Source of the DNA: Cryptomeria japonica
Taxonomy: Eukaryota > Streptophyta > Pinopsida > Cupressales > Cupressaceae
Direction of reading: 5' to 3'
NCBI RefSeq assembly: GCF_030272615.1
Contig: NC_081408.1
Coordinates: forward strand, 309,454,450 to 309,518,449
Length of the DNA: 64,000 nt
The translations under genes and the position numbers were made by a program. The notes under the pieces were generated by a model. That model was not told the origin of the DNA and did not search any database. It saw only the letters and a list, made by a program, of their open reading frames with translations. Each line of letters opens with the position of its first letter. Within the stretch, counting starts at the first letter, position 1. Positions 23,181 through 35,662 of the stretch are shown here, piece by piece.

Positions 23181-25301
23181 GTGAGTATTAACTTAACATT
23201 TTCATGCGTAAATAACATCTACTCCCACCTCTACCATAGATCCAACTTCCACCATTTCTCCTTCCACAACCTCTAGTCACCTTCATGTACCAAAGCCACT
23301 AGTGCCACACCTTTAGTACTTACATCCTTCACTTATCATCCACCATATGGCCTATTTATCAAATTTATTTCTTCTACATGTAAAATCCATATGCATAAGA
23401 TGGAATGACAATTGGTAGATGTAAAAGCCATATCCCACAACCTTTGCTAAAATCCTTTCTGCCAGTGCCAAAATGTGAGGTTTGTAACAGGATGCGACAT
23501 CCATCAAAGCATAATAGAGATGAGATTTCTAACAAGATGGCAGATCAAACAATGTAGGAAAGCATCAATTAAAAATAAATACAAGATTGCAGTTTATAGA
23601 GTTAACTTCATTTTGTCTTTTTGTGGCATTGAATTTCATAGTGTTTTAAAGAAGATATCATAGTTTTTCCAAAAAATGTCAAAACCCAGCCTAGTGCTTA
23701 CCGAGAGGAGTAAATAATGTATAGTTTGGTCTCCCATGCATATAAATTCACCCAAATGTGTGGGAAGACCTTTGTTCATGCTATGTATCATATTATGTTG
23801 TGTGCAGGGCTCCAAATTAGATTTGGTACATGTTTGGGCATGAGGACAGTCTGATATCTCTATGTATCAGACAGTAAAAGGCAGTAAGAGTGAAGAATTT
23901 GGTGGGAAGACCAAGCGATTGGTATTTTGAAGTGGTTGATGATAGAGAGGGGTGAGGAGACCCTATGCAACCTTCGGAAGGGTTTGTGGATCAAAACCAA
24001 ATGAAATAGATTAAATTTCTATGACTATCCTAAGGGTATTGATTGTCACAGTCATAGTTTTACTAGTGATATTGTTTTTGTTTTGATAGAGTTGTGTTTG
24101 TAAACCCAAGTGTGGACATGTAATGGATTCATGATATGTCTTAAGAATACATCAATACTTAACAACAACATAGTGTGTAGGCACCTAAAATATGAAAGGA
24201 CTACATATTGGAAGGCGCGTGTGATGATGCCATGAAATGTCTAATATCCCTATGTATCAGATTGAGAAAACCAGTGAAAGACAAAAAAAAAATGCATTGA
24301 AAAGTGAAAAGGTTGAATTGCCTAATGTTTGTTGTTGAAGTGATGTGTGGGGACCCTGCCAAGTCAAATACCTTGTTGTAGTTTCAAAGGGTGGAAAAAT
24401 AATAAGCATTTTATTTACCGTCCTAATAGACCATCCATCATAACAATGATTACCAATGATGTGTGCGTTGCAAACAAAGTTCTAGAGGAAGGCTCTTTCT
24501 ATTGTAATACCAAGTGAGTGTTCATAGGCCTTGTGTAGGGTCCTCCAAGCCTAGAGTAAGGAGTTCGAAGCCTAGATACATTGATTTGGCTTTGTGGCCA
24601 TCAATGAGTGTTGACCCAATAGGAGAAGTCTTGAGATTGACAATTTTGGAAGTGTGGCATTGTTGAGAGCCAACACTTATGTGTGAACCCCATCTTCACG
24701 TATTATGATTAGTTGCCATGATACTTGACCCTATCCTCATGGTGTTGGATCAATTCATATTAGTGTGTTTTGTTGAAGAAACATGATGTGAGAAGTTTGA
24801 TGCAGAGGCAAGGGTAGAACTCAATATTTCATATTAGGACAGCAACCACATTGATTAGGCAAGTCAGATAAGGTCTCTCCAATGTTTAGGATACACAAGA
24901 GCAGCATTAGTCATGTAAGTATGCATGAGCATGGGAATGGATAGTTGCTTTCCTTTTAGACTAATTTGGACAATATTGAGAGGATCCTATAAGGAATGAC
25001 TATCACCATACTCTCGATGACTTCACAACATTGATAATTAATTCACATTAGAGACTCATGGATTACCCCAATTAGACATTAGTCAACTTAAGATATGATA
25101 CAAGGATTTCATACCACAAAGACATTAGATATGTTTTGAGATGAAAAAGAAGAGTTAAATGGTTTTGGTTCAATGGTGATAATTTATATGTTCAAGTAAT
25201 TTAATTTGGTATATTATATTGAAACATGATTTCATAACTAACATTTCAACTTCTATATAGCTAGTTCTATAGCCTGATTTTCTTGCCTGTGAAGAAAGAC
25301 C

Positions 25302-28300
25302 ATGTCGGACAATATCAACGAACAACAAAATAAGGAGACAATTGCTAGATTGTGGTCTAACTTGAAAAGAAAAGGTGATGAAAAATGTTATTGTTCCTAC
25401 AAAATTTGTAAGGGGTTAAAGACTAGAAGACTTCTAATCAAAACATCTAAGAAACATTGTAGGTTGCATGGTCACATTGAAGGTGGACATGATTATCATC
25501 CATTGGTAAGTTTTTCATTATATAGTTTTAACAATTTATATACATAATAAATCACTTGATGATGAGATCTTGATTATGGTTTATTTATGTTTATCAATTT
25601 TATATAGGTCGAGCACCCTGGAGCACATGATATGGATCAACACAACCCAGAGAATATGGTTTTCAAAGTGGATGAACATGGAGGTGTGAATATTGAAGCT
25701 GAAGATAATGATCCCATGGAAGATGATGATCATGAGCCACAAAACACAATTGAAGATGATGGTACAAATACATTGATCCATGACACATTTAGTACTAGCA
25801 CAGCTGATCATGATGATGAAGATGACCTTGATATTATTCATGATGTCCCTCTACTTGAGAATGCATATGAGGCCCTTTATGAAGGCTTGCAAACAACTCT
25901 TCTCTTCGTTGTATTGTTGTTGGTGAACTTGAAGGTTATGAATGGTTTATCCAACATAGGAATATCATGTATGTTAAGGTATGTCATATATGACATAATT
26001 AATGGTGAATCATGATGTATCATTAATATTCTTTATATTAACAAATTATATTTTTTTTTTGTAGATTGATAGGTGAGTTTTTGTTACCACCATCAAATAT
26101 TCTACCTCGCTCATATCGAGAATTATCTGCCATTATGAAAGATATTGGAATGGAGTATCAAGCAATAGATGCTTGTCCCAATGATCATATTATATATCAC
26201 AAAAAACATGAATTTTGAACTGAATGCCCTGAATGTCATATCGGTAGATATCGAACATATCAAATAACAAAAAGGGTTCCTTGCAAGGTTCTTCGCTATA
26301 TTCCCATTATTCCACGTATGCAATAATTATTCAAGTGCACTAGCTTGGCACAATTTATGGATAACCATGCATGTAATAGAAGTTGAGATGACATTATTTG
26401 AATGCCTACAGATGGTTCAACATTTATGGACATAGAGGAAAAATGGCCACACTTTAAAGAGCCTCATAATCTCAGGCTTTCATTGGCAGCGGACGGTGTC
26501 AATCCCTTTGGAGAGATGAGATCTGTTTACTCAGTGTGGCCTATTTTTGTTATCAACAATAACATTCCTCCATGGATGTCAATAAAGAGGGAGCACATAA
26601 TGTTGGCAATGATTGTTCCAGGTATTTTATCATTTAAATATAGTCATCTGCATTTAATTATAAATATTGCAGTAAAATGGTCATAATAATTATGTAATGT
26701 TTTTGTTCATTCGATTAGGTAAGTACCAAGTTAAAGATATGAATGTATATATCGAGCCTCTTATCGACGAGTTTCTGGAGTTATGGAATGGTGTCATTAT
26801 GTATGACGTCTCTAGACCAATAGGACAAAGACAATTTCAATTCCATGCGATGCTTCTATGGACAATACACGATGCCCCAGGGCTAACACATTTTTGTGGT
26901 ATGTTATAGTGTTTAAGTTGTGCATGAACATTATAATTCAAAAAATTATCATATTTAATCCAATTATACATTATCTTGTAGGTCTTCAAACAAAAGGGAA
27001 AATTTGCATGTCCAGTTTGTGGTCCAAAGATGAAATCTCGTCATTCAAAAAGTTTAGGAAAGAAGGTGTTTGATGAGTATAGGCACTTTCTCCACAAAAA
27101 TCATGTATCGAAATACTGAAAAACATCTTTTCAATGGGAAAGAAGAGAATACATCAAAGCCATGAAGAATGACACCTCACCTATGGAAGTTGGAATATAA
27201 TAGAATTAATCATCAAGGTAATGCCATTCCATCTAATGGTTTATGTCATAAAACATCTTTTCTATTATGTTTTGTTTATTGATAATGTGACTCATGATCA
27301 TGAAGGTCGTGAAGGCATAAATGACCACCTTCCTAAGGGACTAAAAATTTATCCCCGACAATTTAGTAGGCTGCCCTACTACAAGCAGTTAAAAATTGTG
27401 CATTTGTTTGATACTATGCATATTGGAAAGAATATAACATAGACATTATGGAAAATATTGGATGAAAGGTGTGACAAAGAAAAAATTGTCAAAATATGTA
27501 GTGACATTCAGGATTCCAATCATGCAATGATAAATGTCATTCAATCAAATAGTCATGGAAACCAAATTAATATAAGTGAGCTTCCTTGGTTATTAACCGA
27601 CCAACAAATCAATGCTATAAAAGAAGTCATACGAAAAATTTGATTTCCCACAGGATTTGCTGCGAACATAAACAATCTCATATCAAAGAAAAGTGAATTT
27701 GGGCCAGGGATGAAAATGCATGATTGGCATACCTTCATTAAGGTAATTCATGTTCTTGTGTTTTTACTATGTATTATGTTAGAAAAAAATGAAAAGATAA
27801 TTTTATAATTGTTATAGTACGTTCTACCTCTATCTCTCCCAGATGACTTCGACAATAATGTCAAGCAAGTCATATATGATCTTGGAAAATACATGAGGTA
27901 AGTAGTGATATTTGTTCAGTTCATTATATAGATATTATATTTGCGATTTGTTTTACTTGTTATGTAATATATGTTTTTGTGTCTTGAATATCTTGTAGGT
28001 TGTTGTCATATAAAGAAATCCATAAAGAAGATATTAAATATTGGAAGAGAAAAATTCCTCATATAATGTGTGAAATGCAAAAGTGTCTACCTCCAGTTTT
28101 TTTCAATGCACAAGAACACTACCTCATGCACCAAGTTGAGGAGATTGAATTGTGTGGACCTATACACACTAGGTCAATGTGGATGGTTGAGAGGCACTTG
28201 AAATTTTTGAAGGCTTTGGTTCGACAAAGAGCACATCCTGAGGGTTCTATGGTGGAGGGATATATGGTATACCAGACTATGGTGTACATTACAGAATATC

Positions 28301-30784
28301 TTCCTAAGTTTGCAGCAAAGATCCACGTGGATCGCATTTGGGATCCCAACCCCATTAACAAATTCGAAGGGGAGTACTTGATAGGCAAAGGTTGATTGAG
28401 GAAAGTGAGAGGTAATTATAAGATGTTATTGTAGTTAATTAATTATTAATCTTCAAAATAAATCGGTTGTAAGACGTCTATTTATTTTTTGTAAAGTTGG
28501 TCGAGAGTGGGATGCACTATATTTGTATATTACAAACAATCTTGATTGGATGACGGTATGGATTGAACGTTGTCAATATTCTAGATGTACATTAACCTGG
28601 GAAGGCATGGCTTCATTGGTTAAAGAAGCTCATCGTAATGGAGATTCCAATGTTACGCAAAGGGAAATTGATTTAGCATATAGTTTAAGAGATAAACAGG
28701 TACGTATAAATTTATTAATCACCCATATGTTTATCAACTCACAATGCAATAAATTTTACATGTTTGACATATCGCAGGTCAAACACCACAACGCTATGTG
28801 CTGCAATGGTCATAAATTTTGCATAAAAAAATTGGATGACACGAAGAAAACTTGTGATTCTGGCATCACTGTAGTCTTTGAGGTGACAAATATTTCATTG
28901 AGAAATGACATACATCCTCAACAGTCTCAAAATCGATACTATGACATTTTGGATGATATACTTGAGTGTGACTTTAATTCCTTCAAATTAGTTTTGTTCG
29001 TCGTCAAATGGTACAGGCTACGATTGAATAAAAATGATCCTAATAGAACTGTTATTGAACATGATAATGGTTTTACAATGGTTAATACAAGGTCATTTGA
29101 ACCAGTTGGGGATAAGCCCTATGTTCTTCCATGATCTGAAATTAGAGTTTACAAACAATAACTTGTAAATTAATTCCAATTACAGTTTATTCCTGATTCT
29201 GGCAGTATTGCATGACTATGCTTTTAACCGTTGAAATTACAAGAAGATTTATGCTTTAAACACTTAAAAGTAACAATGTGTTTAATAACATAAAATAAAG
29301 AACATAACTAAAAAAGAAATGAGAGAAATAAGAAAGAGATAGAAGAGACGCAAACAATTTGATAACGGAGTTCGTCCGGTTAGGACTACGTCTCCGGGTC
29401 CACTTCTCAATTCGGGGACCGCTTTATTAATGTCGCTAGGCAAAACACGCCTTCTTACAACATCCAAGCTTCAGCCTTTACAGTCTCTCTCTTTCGCACT
29501 TGAAGATAATAACTTCGTGCTTACAATAATCTCCTCACTTACAAAATTCTCTCAAGAATTACAATAATTCTCCCACAAGAATTACAACTGGTTCCTTCAA
29601 GACTAAATGTCTCATATCTCTTCCCTTACAAAGGAAAATGACTCCCCTTTTATACATAAAATATGCTTTATTTGGTCTAAAACCAAATAACCATAAAACT
29701 CCCCAAATAACAAATTAACCCATTTTGGCTTCCATAATTTCAAGCCATACAAAATATAAACTCCCTTTATTTGGCTTGTATAATTTTAAGCTATACAAAA
29801 TAAACTATCCCAATAATATGTTGTTCGTATCTACCTACATATTAAATTTGGGTTGTTTAACAAATTTCCTAAGTTATGACTAATTTGGGGTCTATTAATG
29901 TATTTTCGTAGGGGCTTGGGTAATAACAAACTTTACACCTTGCTAATCCCGAAATAAAGGTAGCTTCCAAAAATCAAGCAAAATAAATGCATGAGATGTT
30001 GGGCGAATTTGTTATAGATAGATAAAAACTCATCCTCAATTATAACATAAATAGCCTATTGGTTGGCCTTATTTTTAGGAGGGCAATGGTTGGGAGTTCA
30101 ACTCCCATTATCTAATTCTTTTAATTCGAATTAAATAACCATTTTAATTTGAATTTGAATTTTTTCCCTCTCCTTAAAGTTTTTTATAGTGTCATGCTGA
30201 CGTCATCAAAATCCGTATTTATCTTGGAACTTCAAACAATCATAACTTCTTCATATGAGCTCCGTTTTTGATGAAACGAATGCCGTTGGAAAGCTCTCAT
30301 CGGACTCTTCATTTTGAAATCCATTGTTGACCACTTTTGAGATGGTCTGATTTCGCCCTTTATCTAGCCCTCTGGTTCACCTGTTTGACCAAACTTTGAC
30401 CAAGCATAGCTTTTGCATATGAGCTCTTTTTTCGCCCATTCAAGTTGCGTCGGGTTCCATTATCTGAGCTCTTTGCAGTGATGCTGAATTTGAGAGATTA
30501 TGAGACTGTAAATTTTTGGCCTTCGTAGATCCACCTGGATCATTCCAAGCCAATGTGAGCAATTATTTTACTCAGAGGTTCCACATAAACTGGGTTGGCC
30601 ATTTGTTGTTAGACATGATCCAAGAGGAAGGTTGATAAAGTATAATGTGATGAAAGAAGAAGAAGAAGAAGAAGAAGAAGAAGAAGAAGGCATCATCATC
30701 GTCATCATCATCGTCGTCGTCATGATCATGATGATGATCATGTCATCATCATCATCATCGTCGTCGTCGTCGTCGTCGTCGTGA
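25302..30784 (+). pseudogene. CACTA transposase TNP2 (multi-exon, interrupted)
   Basis: ATG at 25302. Exons visible by splice sites: 25302-25505, 25608-25978, 26065-26621, 26719-26898, 26982 onward, then further exons to 29131, resuming at 30548. Exon 1 has a Cys/His cluster (CYCSYKICKGLKTR...HCRLHGHIEGGHDYHP). The Transposase_21 core includes ECPECHIGRYR, SLAADGVNPFGEMRSVYSVWP and NNNIPPWMSIKREHIML. DUF4218-type: AQEHYLMHQVEEIELCGPIHTRSMWMVERHLK near 28108-28205. DUF4216-type: SLRNDIHPQQSQNRYYDI and CDFNSFKLVLFVVKWYRL near 28890-29035, completed after the solo LTR by SQCEQLFYSEVPHKLGWPF. The C terminus runs into an in-frame GAA/ATC/TCG microsatellite. Several stops, two of them TGA at an expected Arg (27641, 28393). 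Confidence 0.88.
29132..30542. mobile_element. Solo LTR (TGATCT...GGATCA family), copy 2, inside the transposase exon
   Basis: 1411 bp beginning TGATCTGAAATTAG and ending CACCTGGATCA, flanked by TSD TTCCA (29127-29131 and 30543-30547). Removing it joins ...PYVLP to SQCEQLFYS in frame, as in other TNP2 proteins. It shares termini and the block 'gataacggagttcg..' (about 29361-29400) with the copy at 5704-6691. A Pol III-like A/B box pair ('tagcctattggttggcc', 'gggagttcaactccc') lies at about 30049-30105. No coding content. Confidence 0.9.
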
Positions 30785-30812
30785 TCATGATCATGATGAT
30801 GATCATGATGTT
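30649..30812. repeat. Compound microsatellite (GAA)n-(ATC)n-(TCG)n-(GATCAT)n
   Basis: About eleven GAA units are followed by mixed ATC/GTC, then ATC and TCG runs and GATCATGAT palindromic units. It is read in frame as the last part of the transposase (Glu-, Ile/Met- then Ser-rich), with stop TGA near 30782. Confidence 0.9.
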
Positions 30813-30954
30813 AGTATAGTATCTATTTAATATTGATTTCTTGATAGAATTTTTTTTTCATAATTAATTCATTATGTTTTGAATTCTAATGCCATTACAT
30901 AATTAATTCATGATGCACCTTTTAATATGGAGGTGGAGATAGGGAGAGTGACTA

Positions 30955-31310
30955 TTTATGTGACATTTTTAAAACTTTGTGTTTATTTATGGAATTTGGA
31001 TTGTTTATTAGCTATGTGATGGATGTTTATTTAATATACATATGTGATGGATTATGTGTTCATGTGACATTTTTTGAACTTTGTGGTTATTTATAGAATG
31101 TGGATTTTTTATTACCTATGTGATGGATGGTGATTTATGATACATATGTGATGGATTATATTTTTTATGATGACACATATGTGATGTTAATTATGATGCT
31201 CAATTACATATATGATGATACATCATGTGATGCTTATGATGCTTATGATACATATGTATTTATTGTTTATCAACTTACAAATGTAGTAATGCTTATGATG
31301 CTCAATTGAT
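30955..31310. repeat. Diverged tandem duplication and TATGTGATG-rich repeat
   Basis: A unit of about 104 bp starting 'gtgacattttt' occurs at 30959 and 31063. It is followed by many degenerate 'catatgtgatg' and 'gatgcttatgatac' motifs to about 31310. Non-coding. Confidence 0.7.
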
Positions 31311-31692
31311 GGTGTTGATTTCATGTATAGTCCATGTGTGATGCTGCCACCCTTGGTGGGAACAGGTCGTTGACTACAGACATCATCAACCATTTAGTTA
31401 AGGATCCTGCATAGTCTACATAAAGTAAAGGTAAGGAAATAAAAAATGTACAATGATTTTGATGACAACATCTTTTTATTATTTAATACTCTTTTTGTCT
31501 ACAAAGTTCATGTTGTGTACTATGTAATTTTTAGCTAACATAAGATAATGGAATTACATGTGTAGGAACCTGAACCCCTTTGACGAGGATCCTGCACAGT
31601 CTCATGGATGGACAGGTATAACTAGTCAATACACCCTATAGAAATAGTTTAGTTTTTAAAAATTACTTGGAAAACAAACTTCCTTAGTTTTT

Positions 31693-31872
31693 CAAACCTC
31701 GACATTAGCAGCAAATCTAATACAATTATCAACACTTGAGGCCCCAGTTGGACTTATTCAAAATTTAATCCCAAAATCAACTTTAGGGCCAACTTCTTCA
31801 TCAACATTACCCTCATTTGCAAAATTTCTCTCACATTACCAATTAACTCTCTCATTTGATGGAGTGTAGGTA
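31693..31872 (+). other. Possible exon upstream of the SET frame
   Basis: A frame open for about 60 codons reads ...FQTSTLAANLIQLSTLEAP... to ...FAKFLSHYQLTLSFDGV, then stops at TAG. Leu/Ser-rich and unrecognised; it may be a 5' exon of the SET-domain gene or a captured host fragment. Weak support. Confidence 0.25.
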
Positions 31873-31962
31873 CCCCCAAATAGGTATTTTTCAAATTTGT
31901 CTTCATTGAGTGAGGGAAATGCAAGAATATAAAATGAAAGTGAGACATGTAGTAGGTCTATA

Positions 31963-32633
31963 ATGGGGAGATCAACAAGAGGTCAAAAGATTAGAAGAAA
32001 ATTCAATAAACACATGAAATTTTTCCTTGCTCAAGGGGGGTCATGTTCTTATGATGATGAAACCAAAGGGGACATTGAGGTGCCACTGAGGTACAAACAT
32101 CTACAGAAACAATGGGTGCCCAAGGAATTTCCTCCAATAAACACTGATTTTTGTGTTAACGATAGGATATATCGCATAGCACCTTCGTCGTTACATGGTT
32201 TTAGCTTATTTTCTATGGATTGCATAAAGGTCTGTTAAAACAAAGTTGTTGAATTGATGGAGTTTGTCGAACCTTGTTACAATTATAATAATTGGATGCA
32301 AATTGTTCAATATAAAAAAGTATGCGTAGGTATGCACTTTCAGCAAATTATATATAGCAGAAAGATAATGATCAAAGTAAATGAGTGGCTGTATACATTG
32401 ATGGTCAGCCAAAAGCAATAGGGAATATTGCAGGTTTTATAAATAGTACGCGACCTGGGTCAACTAATAAACAACCCAATTGCATATTTGAGGCACACGA
32501 GGGAAATCATGTATTTGTATGTGCGATAAAATCAATAAGTGCAGGTGAAGAGATTCTAATCGATTATAGTTTGAAACGTATAGATACAAACAAATTAATA
32601 TCATGGGGGTGGTATGTACTATATACCATTTAA
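31963..32633 (+). pseudogene. SET-domain protein frame inside the CACTA element
   Basis: A first frame from ATG 31963 (MGRSTRGQKIRRKFNKHMKF...) includes a basic N terminus and SSLHGFSLFSMDCIKV, like the 'G.GLF....I..G' opening of SET domains. After a stop (TAA 32236) and a shifted frame (about 32310), RRYALSANYI is visible. The core then follows in the frame from 32385: AVYIDG, GNIAGFINSTRPGSTNKQPNC and a final ISAGEEILIDYSL. These correspond to the SET N-x-x-x-F-x-N...PNC and GEEL.-DY motifs of S-adenosylmethionine-dependent lysine methyltransferases. It ends at a donor-like TG|GTATGT. Lies between TNP2 and the TnpA-like gene in the same orientation. At least three lesions make this copy inactive. 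Ancestral function in the element is unknown. Confidence 0.7.
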
Positions 32634-32931
32634 ATTAACCAGCCTCCAATTAATGAATCCAATATACCATTTTATTATGAGGTTTTTTTGCTAAGTCTAT
32701 TGGTTTAATTTTGCTAATGTTTTTTTAATTTTTTCTTTATCATGGGGCGACATGGATCCATCACATATCGCAGACAGGGATGTAGGTCACGATACTTCTA
32801 CTGAGTAGGTAAACCTTATTGTAATTATACAAATTAGATAGAAGCAAACTGTTACATTATTATGTTCTTTTTTTTAGTGATTTAGACTAATTTTGTAATT
32901 GTTAATGATATTATTGACATAGACGAATGTT

Positions 32932-35662
32932 CAGGGAAAGGGAAAGGGAGATGTAGTACCAAAGCACCTGTCTAGGGATGTGGACTCAATAGGATTAAGC
33001 GATGATGACCCTGAAAATTCCACACACCCTATGCAATTCATAAAAAAGCCTCTTAGAAAAATTACTAAAGAGATTGTTACTTTGGCAGTCGTATGACTGA
33101 TGAGATACGAGAGAGGGTGCAAGCATTGATTCAGACAACAGAAAACTTGCAAGTAAGCAGTAATGAAATCTTTAATTATAACAAAAGTTCAATAATGGTT
33201 TATATTTTATTCTCTTTTATGTCATTAACTAAAATATGTATGTGTTGTTTTTACAACAATTTATCCGCCCTCATGAAAGTCGTTGCCATGATCAAGGTGT
33301 TGCAGGTACTTCAGGTGATGACGATTTTCTTGTATTACCACTTTCTTGGCTTATCACTTTGAGTACCCAAAACACATCATACTTGATATTGTCAATCTTC
33401 AAAATAAAGGTTCATCCTTGTTTACAATTCTTGCACTTTTCATATATTTAATGTTTGATATATTTAATGTATTATGCTTTAGGTGTTGTCAATGTTCCTG
33501 TTCAAATATCATCGCCGCCTCATCAGAGGTTAGCCCCACTTGTATTGCCGATTGCAATATCGGCAACACGTAGCATGTAGACATCCTCTACTGCATGTCA
33601 TATTGGTCCACCCACTATTGGTAGATCTCTATTTTGCTCTATCTTCTATTATGTGTTTATTTCCCTTCAAGCATTCTTTCTTGGGGGCATTTCATAGTGG
33701 ATTCATTTTCTGCAAGAGGAGATGCACATGAGGATGCACCAGAGGCAACTACTGCTGATAACATACCATCGTTTTCTGGATCTTCTCATATTGCTATTAC
33801 GGGAACGTTGCAAGCCATATTTGGTGGTGAGCGATGAAGAAATAATTCCCTTAAAGATACAAAAGGTTCCAGGTACTTTAAAATTATTATTATATATAGT
33901 AAAATTGTAATTTACTTTATGATCACTCGTTTTGGACTAATGATCCCATGAATTTTTTGCAAGAAATGATATTTTCTATAAACATCTTAGTGACATTGCA
34001 TTGCAGATATTTGGGCCCACCATACGTAAAAGGTGGTACATCATATGTGAACTAACCCTAATCCACTATTTTGATTTCATATCATTGCTAGAATAGTTTT
34101 CCTTTGATCCATATCTTGAACTGTAATAAATGTAGCTTCAGTTCATTTCTGAATCTAACATGTTTGTTTTTGCTTTAAAAGGTGGAATGACCAAGAAAAA
34201 AGGTTAAAAGATGAATTGACAAACCAAATGGTTGAGTGGTTTGGAAATGACACCTTTGACAAAACCAAGCTCTTTGAAAAAGTTGGCACATATCTAAAGT
34301 ATGTGAGGGACCAATACAGGACCCTTTTAGAGAGGAACCTAAAGTATGAGCATCCTCCCATGATTCCAGAGAGGGAGTGGAAGGACCTGATTTTGGATGC
34401 CAAGGAGAGAATTGAAAGGAAAAAAGGAAATACACCACCAGACACCAGAAGAAGGTACGAGATACTATTAAGAATGTAATTATGTACTAATTAATTACTC
34501 TTTATATTTATATAATCTTAACATATTTCAAACTTTTTATAGACTAAGTGGCACGTCAAAGGAAACCAAGGCAAGATAAGAAAAGCACGGGAAACACAAA
34601 CTTGGCTCTGGTGGTTATATGAAACTTGATGCACGAATTGTAAGTATCTCATGTAAATGAGATATTGCATCAAAATATTAGTAAATTACAAATGATACAA
34701 TGCAAGAAAAATTCATGATACTAAGCAAAAATACAGGGCTCTGAATTCAATAGAGTGCCCATAGAAGATGACAAAAGAATTGCCTACCAACAAGGCTATG
34801 CAGCTATGGCTGATCAGCTACGAGAATTGAGTGGGCATACACAATATTCGAGTGCATCCATCACACAGGTAAATATGCTAAATTGAAATTGTTTCAAATT
34901 GAATACTTTACCAATAATCTAATTGATGTTGAGTTCCAACATAAAGTGACTATATTTGTTTTAAATAAGCAACCAATGATAACAATGTGCATGACATTGG
35001 AATGTAGCCTGCTAATTGTGAAACACCACCTACACATGAAGGTCTGGATGTGCATCTCAGTAGTGGAGGTATTCATTTGCTATTCAAATTTATTTATGTA
35101 GTTATTAATATAATTAAACATCTTAATTTGTAATTAGAGTAGTAATTAATGTAACCTTTTTTTGTTAATATTTTAGAGCATGTAATCGGTGGTGACCAAG
35201 TGGAGCGTGATTTGGGTACACAACATCAGGAACGGGATATTCTCCACTCAGGTAAAGAGGACCATTGTTATTCCTTTAAACAAATATAATTGCAATTGGT
35301 GTTCAACATTAATGTAACCTTTAGTATTTCAACTCTAGATGATCTAGAGGGTGTTCAGCATGTTGAGGTTGAGGCTAGACAAAATGATGTGGCCCCATCA
35401 AGTAAAGAGCGCAATAGTTATGTTCTCTAAATTAATGAAATACTTGTAACAATAATAAAAAATGGTTTTGAATTTAACCCATTTCTTTGTTATTGCAGAG
35501 GAACCCCCTTCGCTTCAGTGTCCTCGTCCTCAGTATAGGACTAGGCATACATTAAGATCATGACCAGAGGGCAGAACAACTGTAGAGGGGGGAAATAGTG
35601 AAGAAACCAATGTTCCATTTAGTCTTTTCATAGCTTCAAAGAAAAAACAAAAAAACAAATGA
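32932..35662 (+). pseudogene. TnpA-like second protein of the CACTA element
   Basis: Exon pieces: QGKGKGDVVPKHLSRDVDS... (from about 32932), MTDEIRERVQALIQTTENLQ (33093), PEATTADNIPSFSGSSHIA (from about 33745), then the main domain at 34170-34475. That domain includes MVEWFGNDTFDKTKLFEK, VGTYLKYVRDQYRTLLERN and PMIPEREWKDLILDAKERI. It resembles the plant Ptta/En-Spm Transposase_24 family, which binds subterminal repeats. Further exons follow: LSGTSKETKARQDKK (34543), GSEFNRVPIEDDKRIAYQQG (34738), and a basic C terminus ending at TGA 35660-35662. An in-frame TGA near 35560 sits where Arg (CGA) is likely. Whether it was originally fused to the SET frame is open, since spacing and orientation allow it. 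Confidence 0.6.

Larger units (their letters stand above)
21033..25300. other. 5' non-coding region of the CACTA element
   Basis: No long coding frames. It contains repeated 'gaatcttcaccttcattc' phrases (about 21345, 21388 and 21510), a palindrome cluster (21811-21978), a tRNA-like segment (23109-23180), and a repeated phrase 'tatcyctatgtatcaga' near 23853 and 24247. Promoter elements of the transposase are expected here but none is certain. Confidence 0.5.
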
